From the NCBI GenBank assembly GCA_002418265.1, contig DIDS01000025.1, positions 19,931 to 73,267 of the forward strand: a DNA stretch of 53,337 nucleotides, read 5' to 3'. Below, in pieces: positions 1-8,611 of the stretch (position 1 is its first letter; every line of letters starts with the position of its first letter). The stretch comes from Acidimicrobiia bacterium UBA5794 (GTDB taxonomy: Bacteria; Actinomycetota; Acidimicrobiia; Spongiisociales; UBA5794). The translations under genes and the position numbers were made by a program. The notes below the pieces were generated by a model. It ran no database searches, was not told the DNA's origin, and saw only the letters and a list, made by a program, of their open reading frames with translations.

Positions 1-144
1 GCGAGGCGCAGGGGGGCTTCTGATACCGCGACAGGCTGAAACGCCCCCCTGCGGCACAGCGCCTGCTGCGCAGGCGTTGCCCCGCGTCCCCCCGGAAGAC
101 CGGGGGGACGGGTTTGAGCCACTTCTGACCTCAGACTTCTGACT
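1..144. repeat. Intergenic repeat block downstream of apt
   Basis: No gene is visible here. Positions 1-23 are identical to 4473-4495 and 4554-4576, the right-hand part of the tandem element in front of the DUF222-HNH gene. A perfect 11-bp GC-rich stem with an AAGA loop lies at 85-110 and resembles the stem at 4519-4542 (both begin CGTCCCCCCG). A smaller stem (CGCCTG/CAGGCG) is at 60-76. TTCTGAC-type heptamers at about 122-144 run up to the apt stop codon. The identity over 23 bp shows one dispersed repeat family; its role is unknown. Confidence 0.7.
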
Positions 145-657
145 TCAGTACGTCAGGACGGCGTGGAGACGACCATCGAATCGGGCGCGTCCTTCGAGGG
201 CAGAAAGCTCGATCAGCATGGTGGCGCCGACGACGTGGCCGCCAGCCTTCCTGATCAGCTCGTTGGAAGCGGCAAGGGTGCCGCCGGTTGCGAGGACATC
301 GTCGACGATCAGTACGTTGGCTCCGGACGCGAATGCATCCTCGTGAATTTCAAGGGAGTCTGTTCCGTACTCAAGGTTGTAGGTGACCGAGATCGTCTTG
401 CGAGGCAGCTTCCCGGGCTTTCTGACCAACCCGACACCAGCACCGATTCGTTCAGCGATCGATCCTGCGAGGAGAAAGCCGCGGGACTCAATACCAACGA
501 CGATGTCGATGTCATTCTTCAAGAACGGTGCGGCCATCTCCTCGACAGCCTGGAGAAACGCCTCACTGTTTGCCAACAGCGGCGTGATGTCCTTGAACAC
601 GATCCCCGGCTCCGGAAAGTCTGGGACGTCGGCAATGAAGGAGTAGAGATCAAGCAT
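145..657 (-). CDS. apt: Adenine phosphoribosyltransferase
   Basis: Cytosolic purine-salvage enzyme making AMP from adenine and PRPP. The 170-residue length is normal for the family. Residues 115-127 form the PRPP-binding loop (VLIVDDVLATGGT), and the FPEPGIVFKDITPLL segment at 14-28 and the RKPGKLP loop at 79-85 are typical of Apt. The gene ends inside a repeat-rich intergenic block: the TGA stop is read from a TTCTGACTTCA-like repeat. No partner gene such as relA or secF is in view; what lies downstream is outside the window. Identification is secure. Confidence 0.96.
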   Translation of the reverse strand: MLDLYSFIADVPDFPEPGIVFKDITPLLANSEAFLQAVEEMAAPFLKNDIDIVVGIESRGFLLAGSIAERIGAGVGLVRKPGKLPRKTISVTYNLEYGTDSLEIHEDAFASGANVLIVDDVLATGGTLAASNELIRKAGGHVVGATMLIELSALEGRARFDGRLHAVLTY

Positions 658-746
658 GGAAGCAGCCTACCGGCGACCCTCACCGCCTGGGGTTCTCTTG
701 CGCATATGCCGACACCGTTGCCACGCCGTCGCGCATTGAGGGCTCA

Positions 747-2351
747 TCACCTTCCCGGTGATACCAGCGTGTTCGGGATCGGTCGACCGTTGTAGAGGGG
801 AAGGCCGTTCAGAGCCTCGTCAAGCTCGATGGTGACCGGATACCACGGGTTTGATGGACACCTTGCATCTCCCTGAACCGGTTCAACGAACACGGTGATG
901 GTGATGCGATTTGCGGATCGAATCACGACGGGCACAATACCTCGATCGACAGGCGCCTGCCCTGAGGCGCAGTCACGTTCTTGGATCAGGACTGCAAGTT
1001 GCTTCGATTCCCAATCAGGCTCCACAGTGGAATCGACAATCCAGTCGGCCGTCCCCCAGCCTTCTGCGGTGGTCTCGATGTGGCAGCCACCCCAGCCTGA
1101 TGGTGCCCATGTACCGTCGCTGAACCCGAAGGTCGCATGGGCGTACGAGGGGGCTCCGTCGGCGGTCCCGGTCCCAAAGAGGATGACAGAGTCCCGTGTC
1201 TGTTCCGCGACGAAGAAATCGAACTCCCCGAAGAATGCACCCTCGAGACCGAGCGACACCTCTGCATCCGCTATGGCTTGTGCGACATCGGCATCTGGCA
1301 CGGTCGTTGGCAACACCGGATTCTGTCCGGCTCCGAGAAAAACCGGACCACACGACGTCTCCAAGCTCGGGGCTGCTCCATCGATGGGCAGGGTTCGGTC
1401 ACCCTCATCCACGCCGTCGATGAACAGGCCGTCCGTCGAGAATGAAACCGATGATTCCGCAACTGTTCGGCGCCCAACGACCTCCTCGACCCATTTCCCG
1501 GTTCCAAGGGTTTCGTGCTGGGTCTCATAGAGCACACGCTCATACCGTTGATGGGCGTGGTCAAACCATGTCGTCGATGTGCTACTCCTTCGTCCCCCGA
1601 CATCAGTCTCCTTTGATGTCGACATGGTGTAGATCGTTACCGGCGTTCCGAGCCAGTCGCCTTCCTCGGCCGTTCCGCCGGCTTCGATCCACTGCTCCGC
1701 ATCAAAGGGGCTCCCAACACCGTCGATAGCTGGCACACGCACGAAGGCCATCAGATCGGTGCTGCCACCGCCGAACAGCGGCGATTGGGCCATGAGGTAG
1801 CTGGAGCTGGCTCCGGCTTCGGATATCACGCATGCCGATTCGTGGAACACGGTGTGCGGTGCGTCAAGCCGCTCCGGGATTGACCAAATCTGTCCTTGCC
1901 GACCATCGGCGATGGAGTATTCGAACATGATGCGTTCGACGGCCCCGTTGGGAGCGGTCGCGTCGATCCGTACAAGGCCGTCGGCGTTCGGACCCCAGAT
2001 CTCGATCGTGGCATTGTCGAAGCCCCCGTTGTCTTGTTTGTCCATACCAATGCAGGTGAGTTCGGTCTCTTGGGACCATGCGAGTTTCACATATTCAATG
2101 GTCGGTTCGGCGACGGGCGTTCCGCCTCCGGTTTGGGACAGGGCCACAACGCCGACGGTCATCACCGCGACGACACCGACCGCAAGGCCCACAAGGAGTC
2201 CACCTCGGCGTTCGGGGATTTTGGACTCGCCGAATGCTGGGGCTCCGATCTGGGACCATTCTGGGCCCTGACCTGCATCGGCCATCAGGCGTTCGAATCC
2301 CTCGCACAGGTACTTGTCCGCTGCGTGATCGTCGATGTGATCTCTAGCCAT
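747..2351 (-). CDS. Single-pass membrane protein overlapping an ECF sigma gene
   Basis: A 534-residue protein of unknown family. About 50 N-terminal residues are predicted cytoplasmic, followed by one hydrophobic segment at 51-72 and a long exported region containing several cysteines. Its start overlaps the end of the sigma-factor gene by 8 nt, so the two are translated together. That layout is typical of a sigma factor and its membrane anti-sigma or sensor partner, which is inference: the HxxxCxxC zinc motif of classic ZAS anti-sigma factors is not present in the cytoplasmic part. It could instead be a target gene of the sigma factor. No catalytic motif was recognised in the exported part. 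Confidence 0.75.
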   Translation of the reverse strand: MARDHIDDHAADKYLCEGFERLMADAGQGPEWSQIGAPAFGESKIPERRGGLLVGLAVGVVAVMTVGVVALSQTGGGTPVAEPTIEYVKLAWSQETELTCIGMDKQDNGGFDNATIEIWGPNADGLVRIDATAPNGAVERIMFEYSIADGRQGQIWSIPERLDAPHTVFHESACVISEAGASSSYLMAQSPLFGGGSTDLMAFVRVPAIDGVGSPFDAEQWIEAGGTAEEGDWLGTPVTIYTMSTSKETDVGGRRSSTSTTWFDHAHQRYERVLYETQHETLGTGKWVEEVVGRRTVAESSVSFSTDGLFIDGVDEGDRTLPIDGAAPSLETSCGPVFLGAGQNPVLPTTVPDADVAQAIADAEVSLGLEGAFFGEFDFFVAEQTRDSVILFGTGTADGAPSYAHATFGFSDGTWAPSGWGGCHIETTAEGWGTADWIVDSTVEPDWESKQLAVLIQERDCASGQAPVDRGIVPVVIRSANRITITVFVEPVQGDARCPSNPWYPVTIELDEALNGLPLYNGRPIPNTLVSPGR

Positions 2352-2802
2352 CGAGGGCCTCCCGCAGCCTGGTTCTGGCGAGATGGAGGTAGCGGCGAAC
2401 GGTTGCAGGGCGACAGCCCATCACTGCGGCAGCCTCCGACGGTGTGTACTCCTCGTGGAACACGAGGAAGGCAGCGGCACGCTGGCGGGGAGGAAGCGAT
2501 GCGATCACGGCATCAACAATCGATGCTGTCGACGAATCTGGAATGCCATCGACGACACCGTGTGGCTTGAACGACACGTCGGATCTCCGGGTCCGATTCC
2601 GGTGACGGGATCGGACCTCGTTGAGAACCGACTTCATCAAGTAATGCTTTGGCTCCCGCAGACCCGAGAGGCCACCGGGACGTGCAAGCGTGCGCGCAAC
2701 AACTGCAGACACGACATCGTCCGCGGCATCTGGCCCGGTGAGTGCTGTGGCGTATCGCATCAGATCCCTCCGAACGGACGCATAGATCTCAGAGTCGTCC
2801 AT
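2344..2802 (-). CDS. ECF-type RNA polymerase sigma factor
   Basis: A 152-residue sigma-70 family protein of the small extracytoplasmic-function type. Residues 1-70 correspond to region 2 (core binding and -10 recognition). Residues 102-150 form region 4, with the LPPRQRAA start and a helix-turn-helix (TPSEAAAVMGCRPATVRRYL) for -35 recognition. The linker between them is short, with no region 3. It is divergent from the gene at 2958, and the 155-bp space between them must hold both promoters. The overlapping downstream membrane gene suggests signal control from the envelope. The ECF subgroup cannot be assigned by eye. Confidence 0.88.
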   Translation of the reverse strand: MDDSEIYASVRRDLMRYATALTGPDAADDVVSAVVARTLARPGGLSGLREPKHYLMKSVLNEVRSRHRNRTRRSDVSFKPHGVVDGIPDSSTASIVDAVIASLPPRQRAAAFLVFHEEYTPSEAAAVMGCRPATVRRYLHLARTRLREALDG

Positions 2803-2957
2803 TGCCCATCACTCCATACACGTCTGAAACCTCCCAAGCGTTGCACAGCAATTGCGTAGTCACGACCCGGTCGTCCTTGACGTGCAACCACAGAAAGGAA
2901 TCCCTAGGCTGAAGGTACGGAATCCAAGAGGGATCCGACGACTCTGGGGAGGACATC

Positions 2958-3422
2958 ATGACCGATGATCCAAACATGGCTGGCAGCGAGCCCGCCGAGG
3001 AACCATCCACATTCAACGACCTGTCTGCATCGGCGATGAGCGTGTCTGGCCAGCTCACGGCTGGGGAGCGCTTGATCGCCATCGGTGCACTACTCATCCT
3101 GGTCGTATGCTGGCTACTCGGAACACTCATCCTCGATGACTACTCGTTGGCGAACATCTCCGTCCTGCTTCCTATCGGCATTCTGGGCGCGATGTACTTC
3201 TACTACTCGGGCCCAAAGAAGGCTTGGCATCCGTTGTACGGGACAATCGTCCGGGTGTCTGCTTGGGCCATCGCCATCATCGCGGTCTACGGCTTCATCG
3301 ACGACATGATCATCGCATCAAACCGGCCAGATGGTGCTTGGCTGTTTTACGAGATCACGTTCTGGGTCGCTGGTGCCCTGTGCGCGGTCGGAGCATGGCA
3401 GATCCGCTCCGACGACCGCTAA
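2958..3422 (+). CDS. Four-helix membrane protein, unknown function
   Basis: A 154-residue protein with a polar N-terminus of about 39 residues and four predicted membrane helices at about 40-59, 67-83, 96-117 and 127-146. The ATG at 2958 follows a strong ribosome site (GGGGAGGA) at 6-nt range, which fixes the start. It is divergent from the ECF sigma gene and followed by a lipoprotein gene in the same reading frame after its TAA stop. The membrane topology is clear; no family was recognised. Confidence 0.8.
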   Translation: MTDDPNMAGSEPAEEPSTFNDLSASAMSVSGQLTAGERLIAIGALLILVVCWLLGTLILDDYSLANISVLLPIGILGAMYFYYSGPKKAWHPLYGTIVRVSAWAIAIIAVYGFIDDMIIASNRPDGAWLFYEITFWVAGALCAVGAWQIRSDDR

Positions 3423-3452
3423 AAAGCGACAGGACAAGGAACCGGGGAGCCC

Positions 3453-4331
3453 CTGAGGCACAGATTCATTCGCTCAGCGAATTCGGTTGGAACGGTCACT
3501 CTTGTGTTCACGCTCGCCGCGTGCACATCGTCTGTTTCATCGTCAACGACGTCGTTGGTCGAAATCACCACAATTTCCTCGACTTCTGCGACGACGAGCA
3601 CCACCCCACCAGCTACGACGACCACTACCACCATGCCAGAGCCGGGAACAACCGAGCTGGGCCTGGTTGTCTATCCACCGACGACGGTGATGACCCCAAC
3701 GGGGATCGTGACAGTGGAGGGGTATGTCGCGCGACAAGCAACGGTCACAATCGACGGCACCGAGGTCGTCACGCACTCGGATCCCGACGGCCGAACCTAT
3801 TTCCAGGAAGAGGTGGATCTCGGACCTGGTGACCATGTGATCGAAGTGGAGGCCGTCGCCTCAGGGGTTTCGGCGAAAGAGACGCTACATGTGGTCGTCG
3901 ATCCGTCCCTGATACGGCAGTTCGCCTACATCACTGCAGTCGACCCCGTCGCTGGGACCGTCACCGCCGATTACGCCGAGTGGTACATCGGGGAGGAGGC
4001 GGTGACAGCAGCGGTCGAAGATGGGATGGCGAACCCTGATGGAACCATCGATGGCGACTTCTACATCCGAAATCAGAACGACCGCCTTCGCGTCCTTCCG
4101 ATCGCGAGCGTCAGTGACACCCAGATCGTTCTGATCGTGTGCTACCCGGGACCCGGTCCATGCCTCGCGAGGGATGTTTTGAACCTCGCCGAGATGGCAG
4201 AAGCGATGGCGGACCCTGACTCCACCGTCGAAACCCACGGCTGGCATTGGTACGGTGCGAACATGGCTCCGATGTGGCTCACGCTTGATCACGACACCAT
4301 CGTCCAAATCGAAGAGCAGTACCTGCCGTAA
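3453..4331 (+). CDS. Lipoprotein with Thr-rich linker and Ig-like domain, probable CTG start
   Basis: The first standard start (GTG 3504) would leave only six residues before the lipobox cysteine, too short for export. Reading upstream in frame, a CTG at 3453 gives a proper lipoprotein signal: a basic n-region (RHRFIR), a hydrophobic stretch and LAAC, with Cys at residue 24. A GGGGAG ribosome site ends 3 nt before the CTG. An ATT at 3468 is the other option, and an in-frame TAA at 3420 closes the frame. The mature part has a Ser/Thr-rich linker of about 40 residues, a beta-rich segment resembling an Ig-like or glucodextranase-type domain, and a C-terminal domain with a possible disulfide (two Cys in VCYPGPGPC). 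Function unknown. Confidence 0.7.
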   Translation: MRHRFIRSANSVGTVTLVFTLAACTSSVSSSTTSLVEITTISSTSATTSTTPPATTTTTTMPEPGTTELGLVVYPPTTVMTPTGIVTVEGYVARQATVTIDGTEVVTHSDPDGRTYFQEEVDLGPGDHVIEVEAVASGVSAKETLHVVVDPSLIRQFAYITAVDPVAGTVTADYAEWYIGEEAVTAAVEDGMANPDGTIDGDFYIRNQNDRLRVLPIASVSDTQIVLIVCYPGPGPCLARDVLNLAEMAEAMADPDSTVETHGWHWYGANMAPMWLTLDHDTIVQIEEQYLP

Positions 4332-4416
4332 CGACCTTCAAAACGTGATCGCTGCGGCCAAGGGCTTGGACGGTCGTTTGCCGCTCCAGTACACCAATTT
4401 CCGTGACTGACCGACA

Positions 4417-4599
4417 TCTGACTTGGCCTCCTCTTCCCGTCCTCCCGCTTGCGGGGGGACGCGACGAGCGCAGCGAGGCGCAGGGGGGCTTCTGACTTCT
4501 GACTTGGCCCTTTTTTCCCGTCCCCCCGCTTGCGGGGGGACGCGCCGAGCGCAGCGAGGCGCAGGGGGGCTTCTGACTTCTGACGTCTGACTTCTGACT
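4417..4599. repeat. Tandem 81-bp GC-rich repeat with heptamer tail
   Basis: The 311-bp gap between the lipoprotein and the DUF222-HNH gene is mostly repeat. Two 81-bp direct copies start at TCTGACTTGG (4417 and 4498), and a third begins at 4593 but is cut short. Each copy holds a GC-rich hairpin: in copy 2 a perfect 11-bp stem with a TT loop (4519-4542), in copy 1 the same with one mismatch. Each copy ends in TCTGAC heptamers; four in a row (TCTGACT, TCTGACG, TCTGACT, TCTGACT) lie at 4572-4599. The right end of the unit also occurs at window positions 1-23. This is not a convincing terminator, since no U-tract follows the stem on either strand. Confidence 0.85.
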
Positions 4600-4642
4600 T
4601 GGCCTCTGATTTTCTGTCATACCCGGTTGATACGTTGTTGGT

Positions 4643-5806
4643 ATGAGAGGTTTGTTTGCACCGTTTTCAGTTTCTGAACTTGAGGAACGACTTGTTGTTC
4701 TTGAGGCCGAGATTTCTGAGCGTCGTATCGAGCAGGTGACGTTGGTCAACGAGCTGGCCAAGATCTCGGCACATCGCAGCGACGCGTCACGCACGTTGGG
4801 TGAATGGGTCCAGGCACATCTTGATGTATCGAAAACCACAGCATCGGGTCTGGTGGTGGCGGCCCGGAACGGGGCGAAGTGTCGTCGGATCGAAAATGCA
4901 GTGGCGTACGGTGCTGCGACGTTTGATCGTGCCGTTGAGATGTACCGCTATGTCGAGGCTGGTGCCACCGAAGCAGAAGCGCTCGACACACGGAGGCTGA
5001 ATCTTGAGGATCTACGCAAGATGCGGGTCCGACGCCGACGTATGACGGCAGCTGATGAACGCAAAGAGCACGCTGATCGTCATTTCACGATTCAACCGTC
5101 CCTTGACGAAGGCGCATGGACAATCCACGGACGGTTGCCAGGATTGATGGGACGCATTGTCGACAAGGCCATTGCCCAAAAAGCTGACGAACTCCGACTC
5201 TTGTCGGGTGCCGAACAATCTTCACGAGGTCAACGCCAAGCCGATGCCCTTGTGGCACTCATGCAAGACTCCCTCGATGGCGATATCTCCCGGGTTGACG
5301 GTGCAACGTCTGGCCAGGTGACGTCTGCCCAGGTGACGTCTGGCCAGGTGACGGTGTTTGTTGACGCACGCACCGAAACGGTCGAACCTAGTGGCGGGTT
5401 CACCGCCGAGGTCGCACACGGACCACGCGTTGGTCCTGAAACCCTTGAAGCGTTGCTTTGTAGCGGCAGGGTGCGTGTGGTGTCACTCGACACGAACGGG
5501 CGACCGGTCACGACCTCGGATTCTGCAGCGGCGATCCCGGTCGCGATCCGTGACAGTGTGTTGTTCCGAGACGGAGGCTGCACCATCGATGGATGTCAAA
5601 GCAGATACCGGCTCCAACCCCACCACATCACCCCACGCTCCCACAGTGGCAGCCATGATCCTGACAACCTCACCACACTGTGCTGGTACCACCACCACAT
5701 TGCCATCCACACCAACGGCTACCGCATCGACCCCGAGTCTCCGCCACAGCGACGGCGACTCATCAACCCGAAACAAAGACGGGCCCCACCCTTGGACGAC
5801 TGGTAA
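4643..5806 (+). CDS. DUF222 / HNH endonuclease domain protein
   Basis: A 387-residue protein with the actinobacterial layout of an N-terminal helical DUF222 region (about 1-230) and a C-terminal HNH nuclease fold. The HNH part has paired cysteines (GCTIDGC), the catalytic HH of LQPHHI, an N in PDNLTTLC and a closing YHHHIAIH. Proteins of this type are carried by the REP13E12 repeats of Mycobacterium tuberculosis and are abundant in actinobacteria; their function is not settled. A stretch at 5306-5350 is three 15-bp direct repeats giving repeats of SGQVT type. No clear ribosome site precedes the ATG, and the gene stands directly beside the 81-bp tandem element. Confidence 0.88.
   Translation: MRGLFAPFSVSELEERLVVLEAEISERRIEQVTLVNELAKISAHRSDASRTLGEWVQAHLDVSKTTASGLVVAARNGAKCRRIENAVAYGAATFDRAVEMYRYVEAGATEAEALDTRRLNLEDLRKMRVRRRRMTAADERKEHADRHFTIQPSLDEGAWTIHGRLPGLMGRIVDKAIAQKADELRLLSGAEQSSRGQRQADALVALMQDSLDGDISRVDGATSGQVTSAQVTSGQVTVFVDARTETVEPSGGFTAEVAHGPRVGPETLEALLCSGRVRVVSLDTNGRPVTTSDSAAAIPVAIRDSVLFRDGGCTIDGCQSRYRLQPHHITPRSHSGSHDPDNLTTLCWYHHHIAIHTNGYRIDPESPPQRRRLINPKQRRAPPLDDW
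5306..5350 (+). repeat. Three in-frame 15-bp repeats inside the DUF222-HNH gene
   Basis: The unit ACGTCTGGCCAGGTG occurs three times head to tail (5306-5320, 5321-5335, 5336-5350); the middle copy has one G-to-C change. It encodes a repeated five-residue motif in the linker between the DUF222 region and the HNH domain. As 15 is a multiple of 3, gain or loss of a unit keeps the frame. Confidence 0.93.
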
Positions 5807-5903
5807 CCCTCCGGGGACTACTCAGCGAAGGGCACGTGACCGCTCGGTCTTATCGTTACAACCGCCGCTGAGGTAGGGTGCCGAATCTGACTAGGAGTCT
5901 CCT

Positions 5904-8510
5904 GTGAGGAGCTCGATGAAAGGGTTCTTCATGGGCAGTCGGTTCTCTTCGCGGGTCGGTCGCCGCACGGCTCTCTTGTCCACGATTCTCGCTGTCGCGT
6001 TGGTCGCAACGGCGTGCTCGAATCCGAATTCCGATGGAGTGGCCTCAGAAGCGGCAGTGTCACAGGGCACCAAGCTATCCCAGGTTTCGCTCGCCACAAC
6101 GGACATCGAAGAATTGGATGTCGTTCGGTTCCTCGGGTTGGATGTTGACGGTGACCTGAGCGACCTGGAGCTACACCTGATCGCCGACGGTATGGACCCA
6201 ATCGAGACAGTCCTCTTTGCCGACGATGTGAGCGTGTTTGCGATTGCCCCATTTCACCCGGTCACCCCGGGATCAGGCGGGCCGCTCAGGATCCAATTGA
6301 GCGCTGGAGCGGGAGAGCTGCGCGAGTTCGATGTGGTGCTTGCCGGTATCCCGGCCGCGCCAGGTGCGTGGGACGAAGCCATCGCGACGATGCTTTCGGA
6401 GTTTGAATCACGTGCGGACCAACTTGGGACCAGCCTTTCCCAGCTCTCAGACAGTGAGATGTCAGATCTGGGAGATGACGCGGCCGTCCTCAAGTTCCTC
6501 ACTGGTTTTATCGATGACGGAACCGATGGGGACATCGGGAGCCTGCCGACTCGGCCAGGTGAAGAGCTTTCAGCGGAGCAGGTTGCACTGCTCGATGCAC
6601 TCGTAGCGAAGCTCGGATTGGGTCGGATGAATCTGCCTCCGCTGGACATCGACCCGGCAACTGCCATGCAGGCGAATGCAGGGACGTCGACAAGGGAGCT
6701 TGCATCGCGGGCAACCGCCATCCGTGCCGGGTTCGCCCAAGCGAGAAACTGCCGAGTGAAAGTGATCGACATCAACAATGGCGACGATCTCAAGCGCGAG
6801 CTCGCCAAGGGAATTGCAGCACAAAATGCCCTGAAGGATGGTTTCTTCAGCGATTCAAGCGACTACATCGTTTCAAACTCCCTCGTGATCACGGGGGTTG
6901 CGGCCGGAGCGTTCGCTGCGACCGGGGTGGGGGCTCCAGCCGCCGGCGTTGTGGCAGGGGTGTCCACCGCTGCTGGTGCCATGTACGCAACCCAGAGGCT
7001 GGCGCTCTTGGCCGATGCAAGCAACCATCCCACAAGATTCACGTCACTTGATGTTGCCGTCGATAGCCCGGAGATGAACGAGGACTTCACAAAGGACGGC
7101 CAAGTGACGAAGGTTGATGTCGTTGCGGCATCGATGGGCTTCAACGGTGCGGACGCTCTGGCGGGGTTGGGTGCGGCAGTCGCTGACGGGGCGCTCGGGC
7201 TTGGCGTGGGGAAGCTCGTGGCCGGTCGCTCGGCAGAAGTCCTGGGGGGAACCATGGGGATGTCCGAGCCGCTCCGACAAACGGCACAGGGAAAGGCTCT
7301 CTCGGCGGCTGGCAGCGGACTCTTGGAGTTCTGTGGTCAACAGTGGACCGTTTCAATAAACGACAAGAAGTACGTTCGGGCGTGGACCGTTGATGGCAAC
7401 ATCGCAGTCGACGAATCGACTTTCTCGTACAGGCCCCTCAGGGTGGGAACCGACACGTTGTGGATAGAAACGCTCCCGAGCGCGTTCCCGGGAGCGTCGG
7501 CAATCAGTTCCGCTGCCATCGAAACTGTGCGGCTTGAGGTCCTGGGAGAGCCGCTCGTGATCAAGGTCGAGAAGGCAGGAGACATCGTCGATATCGAGGC
7601 GATCCTGCAGGGTGCAGACACATTGACACTCGCGTGGGAAGCCGAACAGGGTGAGTGGAAGGACGGGATGACCAACGTCACCGATTCGAGAGAAACATCC
7701 CGCCGCCTCCAGACACCCAGCAACAGGGATCTCTACCCATTCAAAGTCACGATGACGTCACTGAGCACAACTGGCCTCAGAAGCGAAGCAACCGATGACC
7801 GATTTGCCGAGGTGATAGTCAAGATCAGAGATCTCATCGTGACCCCGGATCCAGGTGGCGTGCTTGTCAGAAAGACGCTGCAGTTCACGGCCAAGGACAA
7901 CGAGGGGAGGCCGCTAGACGTGAAATGGACGGCCACGGGCGGACAGATCGACGATTCTGGTCTCTACACCGCTGGCGATGTCCCCGGGCAGTACACGGTC
8001 ACGGCAACAGCAAAGAACGACGAGCAGATGACGGACACGGTGACGGTCACGGTCATCGATAAGTGCCTCATCGGCACTTGGAGGCTTCGCAGCCAGGATT
8101 TCTTTGACCAAATCGCCGGACCACAGGGAACCGGCATCATGAAGTATCGGTCGGGGGAACACTTTGTGACGATACGTGAAGACGGCACGTTCCTCGGATC
8201 CCGGGTCGCCTGGTCCTTCGAGGCAGTCGGTGAGGGAGGAAAGGTCATTGGGACCATCGATGCGGAGAACCCCGGGACTTGGATGGCAACAGACACCGAA
8301 TTGTTCCTTGTCGAGAGCCCTGGAGCTACCGAGAACGTCGAGATGTTCATCGAGGTCAACGGAAACCTGGTGTCGATTCCCGGTCTCGATTCGCAGTTCT
8401 CCTTCACATCTGAGGGATACGCTGGCCAGGCCGCGTACACCTGCGATGCGGATGTCATGACGTCAACCTCAAATGGCGTGACGTCGGTGTTGGATCGCGA
8501 TGACGGCTGA
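5904..8510 (+). CDS. Large lipoprotein with Big-type Ig and lipocalin-like C-terminus
   Basis: An 868-residue exported lipoprotein. The GTG at 5904 has AGGAG at 6-nt range; ATG 5916 is a second option. The signal peptide ends in the lipobox ATAC (Cys 38). Residues about 325-369 are an unusual long Gly/Ala-rich hydrophobic stretch that could insert in or lie against a membrane. Residues about 645-718 look like a bacterial Ig-like (Big_2) domain (VKWTATGGQIDDSGLYTAGD region). The last 150 residues start with a GTWRL motif and look like a small lipocalin-like beta-barrel, possibly closed by a disulfide. The function is not recognised; a cell-surface role is likely from the architecture. Confidence 0.8.
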   Translation: MRSSMKGFFMGSRFSSRVGRRTALLSTILAVALVATACSNPNSDGVASEAAVSQGTKLSQVSLATTDIEELDVVRFLGLDVDGDLSDLELHLIADGMDPIETVLFADDVSVFAIAPFHPVTPGSGGPLRIQLSAGAGELREFDVVLAGIPAAPGAWDEAIATMLSEFESRADQLGTSLSQLSDSEMSDLGDDAAVLKFLTGFIDDGTDGDIGSLPTRPGEELSAEQVALLDALVAKLGLGRMNLPPLDIDPATAMQANAGTSTRELASRATAIRAGFAQARNCRVKVIDINNGDDLKRELAKGIAAQNALKDGFFSDSSDYIVSNSLVITGVAAGAFAATGVGAPAAGVVAGVSTAAGAMYATQRLALLADASNHPTRFTSLDVAVDSPEMNEDFTKDGQVTKVDVVAASMGFNGADALAGLGAAVADGALGLGVGKLVAGRSAEVLGGTMGMSEPLRQTAQGKALSAAGSGLLEFCGQQWTVSINDKKYVRAWTVDGNIAVDESTFSYRPLRVGTDTLWIETLPSAFPGASAISSAAIETVRLEVLGEPLVIKVEKAGDIVDIEAILQGADTLTLAWEAEQGEWKDGMTNVTDSRETSRRLQTPSNRDLYPFKVTMTSLSTTGLRSEATDDRFAEVIVKIRDLIVTPDPGGVLVRKTLQFTAKDNEGRPLDVKWTATGGQIDDSGLYTAGDVPGQYTVTATAKNDEQMTDTVTVTVIDKCLIGTWRLRSQDFFDQIAGPQGTGIMKYRSGEHFVTIREDGTFLGSRVAWSFEAVGEGGKVIGTIDAENPGTWMATDTELFLVESPGATENVEMFIEVNGNLVSIPGLDSQFSFTSEGYAGQAAYTCDADVMTSTSNGVTSVLDRDDG

Positions 8511-8550
8511 CTCTGCCGGAATCGTCTGCCTCAACACGTGCTGAATGCAG

Positions 8551-8584
8551 AACGCCCGCCGATACATAGGTCAGCGGGCGTTTT
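8551..8584. terminator. Bidirectional intrinsic terminator
   Basis: A 9-bp stem (AACGCCCGC at 8551-8559, GCGGGCGTT at 8574-8582) is followed by a T-run on the plus strand and preceded by A residues that give a short U-run on the minus strand. It lies between the 868-residue lipoprotein gene (plus) and tRNA-Ala (minus) and can end both transcripts. Confidence 0.8.
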
Positions 8585-8611
8585 GCGTTGTCTGTTTTGC
8601 GTTGTGTCTTG

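Noticed and set aside
4519..4542. Intrinsic terminator in the 81-bp element
   Set aside because: The stem is strong, but no U-tract follows on either strand; the T-run lies before the stem on the plus strand.
4417..4599. CRISPR array
   Set aside because: The 81-bp units follow each other without unique spacers and no cas genes are present; it is a plain tandem repeat.
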